Source of the DNA: CAWFZT01 sp963820415 | GTDB taxonomy: Bacteria > Chloroflexota > Anaerolineae > Anaerolineales > Anaerolineaceae | DNA length: 64,000 nucleotides | Direction: 5' to 3' | Assembly: GCA_963820415.1 (NCBI GenBank) | Contig: CAWFZT010000006.1 | Span: 744,001-808,000 of the forward strand | Part shown: positions 61,729 to 64,000 of the stretch, one piece after another | How the letters are laid out: each line of letters starts with the position of its first letter | Position numbering within the stretch: position 1 is the stretch's first letter | The notes under the pieces: model-generated | Told to the model about the DNA's origin: nothing | What the model saw: only the letters and a program-made list of their open reading frames with translations | Databases searched by the model: none | Made by a program: the position numbers and the translations under genes

Positions 61729-62853
61729 TTACCCTGAATGACTGCGGCACCAAGCCGAAACCAGCCTGACCCTTTCGATGGCCTCCTGGCTTGTGCCTTC
61801 CGGCACCTCGTCCGAAACCCCCAACACCAGGCGTGGGGAGAAATACTGCACCACCTTTTCAACGCAGGCCATCAGCTCATCTCGCGAATAGGTATCCATA
61901 AAGAGCACGGCCGGGATGCCGTCCAGCAGGATTTTATCGCCAATGTGCTCCCGCATCTCTTCCAGGGTGCAGTCTCCCTGCGGGGTGGGGGTGAGCGCTT
62001 CAAGCCCATCGAAGGGCAGCTCCTTGAGGTATTTCAGGATCGAATGGAAGTACCCGTCGATGTGGCTGTGGGTGAAGATTCCGGCCTGGCGAAGCTGGCC
62101 GGAGCGCTTCGCATACCAGGGGATCAGGTATTTTTCAAAATAGCGAGGTGAAAACAGGGCTTCGTGAATGTTTTCTCCAAAATTGATGATCTTGACCAGC
62201 CTGCTTTGGATGACCTGTTCGTAAAGCTGTTCGTAGGAGGCGTCGATGGCTGCGAAGGTATCTTCGACCTCTTGGGGTTCATCGGCCAAGGCGTAGATCA
62301 GGTGCTGCATTTTCATGTAGGTCTGCGCCAGAGCCTGGTAAGGGCTCTTCGGCATCCAGAACTGCGGCTCACCACGCGGACCGATGAAATCACTGCCGAT
62401 CTTAAAAATTTTGGGTGAAAAAGTCAATTCTCTGCGTTCTAATAGCCAGCGCAGCGCCTTCAAATCCGCCACGGTCTTGACCGGAAATTCGACCGTGCGC
62501 CATTCATGGTCAATGGTGTATTTCAGCCGCTCGGTCAGTTCTCCGTAAGGGGTGTGGAAGACTTTCAGCCAATCCTGGCCTCCGATTTGCTCGGTCCGCT
62601 TTACTTCCGGGCCAAACTTTTCAACCACCGGGTCCGGGATGCCAGTTTCGTAATGGATATAGCGCATGGAAACGCGCACGTCGTCGTAAAGATCGCGGAC
62701 TTGCATGCCTGAATACGCCGGGGGAAGCAGGGAAAACTCCTGGTGCCAGTGAAACCACGGCTCAAAACGCGGCTGGAAAAAAACTTGAGGCACAGTTTTA
62801 CGCTGAAAGACTCTCAGGTTCATTTCACGGAAAGTCATGGTTGAATCGATCAT
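61729..62853 (-). CDS. Uroporphyrinogen decarboxylase (URO-D)-like protein
   Basis: A 374-residue TIM-barrel protein of the URO-D/methyltransferase superfamily. Useful segments are FQPRFEPWFHWHQEFSLLP near the N terminus, HSHIDGYFHSILKYLKELPF and EALTPTPQGDCTLEEMREHI. The C-terminal part reads FSPRLVLGVSDEVPEGTSQE, the pattern of cobamide-dependent methyltransferase relatives. No haem genes are near. It is placed downstream of a GH2-like gene, 11 bases apart, so a role in glycan or methyl metabolism is possible. Confidence 0.75.
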   Translation of the reverse strand: MIDSTMTFREMNLRVFQRKTVPQVFFQPRFEPWFHWHQEFSLLPPAYSGMQVRDLYDDVRVSMRYIHYETGIPDPVVEKFGPEVKRTEQIGGQDWLKVFHTPYGELTERLKYTIDHEWRTVEFPVKTVADLKALRWLLERRELTFSPKIFKIGSDFIGPRGEPQFWMPKSPYQALAQTYMKMQHLIYALADEPQEVEDTFAAIDASYEQLYEQVIQSRLVKIINFGENIHEALFSPRYFEKYLIPWYAKRSGQLRQAGIFTHSHIDGYFHSILKYLKELPFDGLEALTPTPQGDCTLEEMREHIGDKILLDGIPAVLFMDTYSRDELMACVEKVVQYFSPRLVLGVSDEVPEGTSQEAIERVRLVSAWCRSHSG

Positions 62854-62864
62854 GCTGTGCTCCT

Positions 62865-64000
62865 CTAGAGGTTGCCAACCCGCAAGATCTGCGGCTCACC
62901 CAATGAATGTGGCCAGTCCAACACTGTGGGAATGCCCGGTAGAACATCGAAGAAATTGTCCGGCAGGATTTTTTCACCATCCAAATCCAGGCAAACCCTC
63001 CAGGCAAAAACTTCACTCTCGAATACAGCTTGCTCTCCCTCCAGATGGACCCTTACAACGGCCTCAGGCCAGACCATTTCTCTGTAGAGAGGGAGGAAAA
63101 AGCAATCACGGGCGGCCTCTTTCCCATTCTGGCTCAGGATGGCGAAAGCGGCGTGAGTCTTATCTCCCAGGCGCGCCCATTCTCCCGCCTCGAATTCAGC
63201 CAGCAGGGTGGAAGCGTTGGCAGGCAGGCTAACACGGTGGTGGATATTCAATGGATACCCGCCCGCCAGGGCGAACAATCCGCAGCGCAGTTCACCCTCC
63301 CAGGGTGCACCCTCGTTGATTCCAAACACTTTCATTTTGCCGTCCTCCAGGGCGATGATGACTGCCAGCGGCTGGAAGGCGCGCCGCACCGGATAGAAAG
63401 ACGGGGTGCGGCGCAAGTAATAATCTACGATGGTCCAACTACGGGTGACCGGCCAGTTATCATTGTACATCCAGAAAATGGCTGATGCCGAGTCAAACAT
63501 GCGCCGGCGGAAATTGCGGATATATTCCCCTAGACCTTCACCCTGAACGACCCCACCATAATAGACAAAATCCTCGATGGTCATTGCGTCCACCGGTTTG
63601 CCTATCCAGCGCAATACCAATTCATCGGCGTAATCTCGATCTCCTAACGCAGATATCCCGTTATCATGTACCTGCCAGGCAAAAAATCCGGGGCGATCCT
63701 GTCCCAATGGCAGGCAAGCCCGCATGGTCGGCAATGCCGTCGGTCCCAAGATACCACCTTCGTTGGGGAAACGGCAGATCATCTTGCGATAATCCCGGAA
63801 ATCGGTGTTGGTAAAACCGACTGTCCAGGGATGCTGGTCGCCCATATCATCCCGCCGGGGAGATTCGAGATTGGGTGAATAGGGTGAGCTGGGCTGGTAA
63901 TAGCGCGTACCATCCTCTTGCTTGAGAATCACCGGCAGCACCATGTGGAACAAGGCGTAATCCGGGTGAGCCACGCCCTTTTCGTAGCCCCAGTGGTAGT
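62865..64000 (-). CDS. Glycoside hydrolase family 2-like protein, 5' end outside window
   Basis: About 378 C-terminal residues are visible and the frame continues past the window edge (YHWGYEKGVAHPDYALFH). CRFPNEGGILGPTALPTMRA and FWMYNDNWPVTRSWTIVDYY match the C-terminal half of beta-mannosidase-type GH2 enzymes, where the nucleophile Glu lies in a NEGG-like strand. The last 120 residues form beta-sandwich sequence. The upstream domains are not seen, so specificity is open. It is probably cotranscribed with the URO-D-like gene. Confidence 0.75.
   Translation of the reverse strand, partial: YHWGYEKGVAHPDYALFHMVLPVILKQEDGTRYYQPSSPYSPNLESPRRDDMGDQHPWTVGFTNTDFRDYRKMICRFPNEGGILGPTALPTMRACLPLGQDRPGFFAWQVHDNGISALGDRDYADELVLRWIGKPVDAMTIEDFVYYGGVVQGEGLGEYIRNFRRRMFDSASAIFWMYNDNWPVTRSWTIVDYYLRRTPSFYPVRRAFQPLAVIIALEDGKMKVFGINEGAPWEGELRCGLFALAGGYPLNIHHRVSLPANASTLLAEFEAGEWARLGDKTHAAFAILSQNGKEAARDCFFLPLYREMVWPEAVVRVHLEGEQAVFESEVFAWRVCLDLDGEKILPDNFFDVLPGIPTVLDWPHSLGEPQILRVGNL

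Overview
The window is a 64 kb piece of a bacterial chromosome of moderately high GC. It most likely comes from an Anaerolineae-type member of the Chloroflexota. This is inferred from a Gram-positive-type LexA box and CIRCE-controlled hrcA operon, many glycoside hydrolases, a phosphatidylcholine-synthase-like enzyme, and a cpn60 paralogue. No rRNA gene is present to fix the taxonomy.

Layout. 1-3.1 kb (minus): a truncated phosphoesterase lipoprotein, pcm, mutY, a small protein and a metal-ligand-less metallo-beta-lactamase-fold protein. 3.2-9.4 kb (plus): a tupA remnant, then tRNA-Thr, tRNA-Tyr, tRNA-Thr, tuf, rpmG, tRNA-Trp, secE, nusG, rplK, rplA, an L10 leader, rplJ and rplL. 9.4-11.2 kb: lexA with an SOS box inside its promoter, a DUF2905 gene and a decayed nicotinate phosphoribosyltransferase. 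11.2-17.1 kb (minus): hrcA-grpE-dnaK-dnaJ-prmA under CIRCE. 17.1-19.9 kb: two tandem IS copies sharing one 15-bp target repeat. 20-31.8 kb: lysine aminomutase, SMR pump plus Pcs-like enzyme, a Cys-rich ferredoxin, MASE1-PAS-GGDEF and PilZ (c-di-GMP) genes, a ChrB-like protein, an ECF sigma/anti-sigma pair, a GH20 pseudogene and GH35. 31.9-40.5 kb (minus): a six-gene set of divergent chaperonin, Asp-box propeller, FtsX-type permease, HlyD-type lipoprotein and two ABC ATPases, one fused to an AbrB-like domain. Its exporter and propeller genes share hairpins just ahead of their start codons. 40.8-45 kb: an aldolase, an epimerase, an APH-like kinase and GH29. 45.3-51.7 kb: a cNMP-PP2C phosphatase, a MarR-controlled heterodimeric ABC exporter and two membrane proteins. 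51.9-64 kb: two MFS pumps, GH4, a PHP metallohydrolase, a lipoprotein, mgsA, a DJ-1-like protein, a threonine synthase homologue, a URO-D-like protein and a GH2-like enzyme cut by the window end.

Sequence quality matters here. Essential genes (tuf, secE, nusG, rplA, rplL, dnaK) and several others carry single-base indels relative to their families, and the reading frame resumes perfectly afterwards. I treat these as probable sequencing or assembly errors and annotate the full genes. I call a pseudogene only where there is truncation, internal deletion or several lesions of different kinds.

The strongest candidates for something undescribed are: the chaperonin-propeller-exporter set with its shared start-site hairpins; a three-copy conserved hairpin found in the leaders of unrelated genes (22.6, 40.7 and 45.1 kb); and the GroEL paralogue that has lost the Asp398-equivalent residue.
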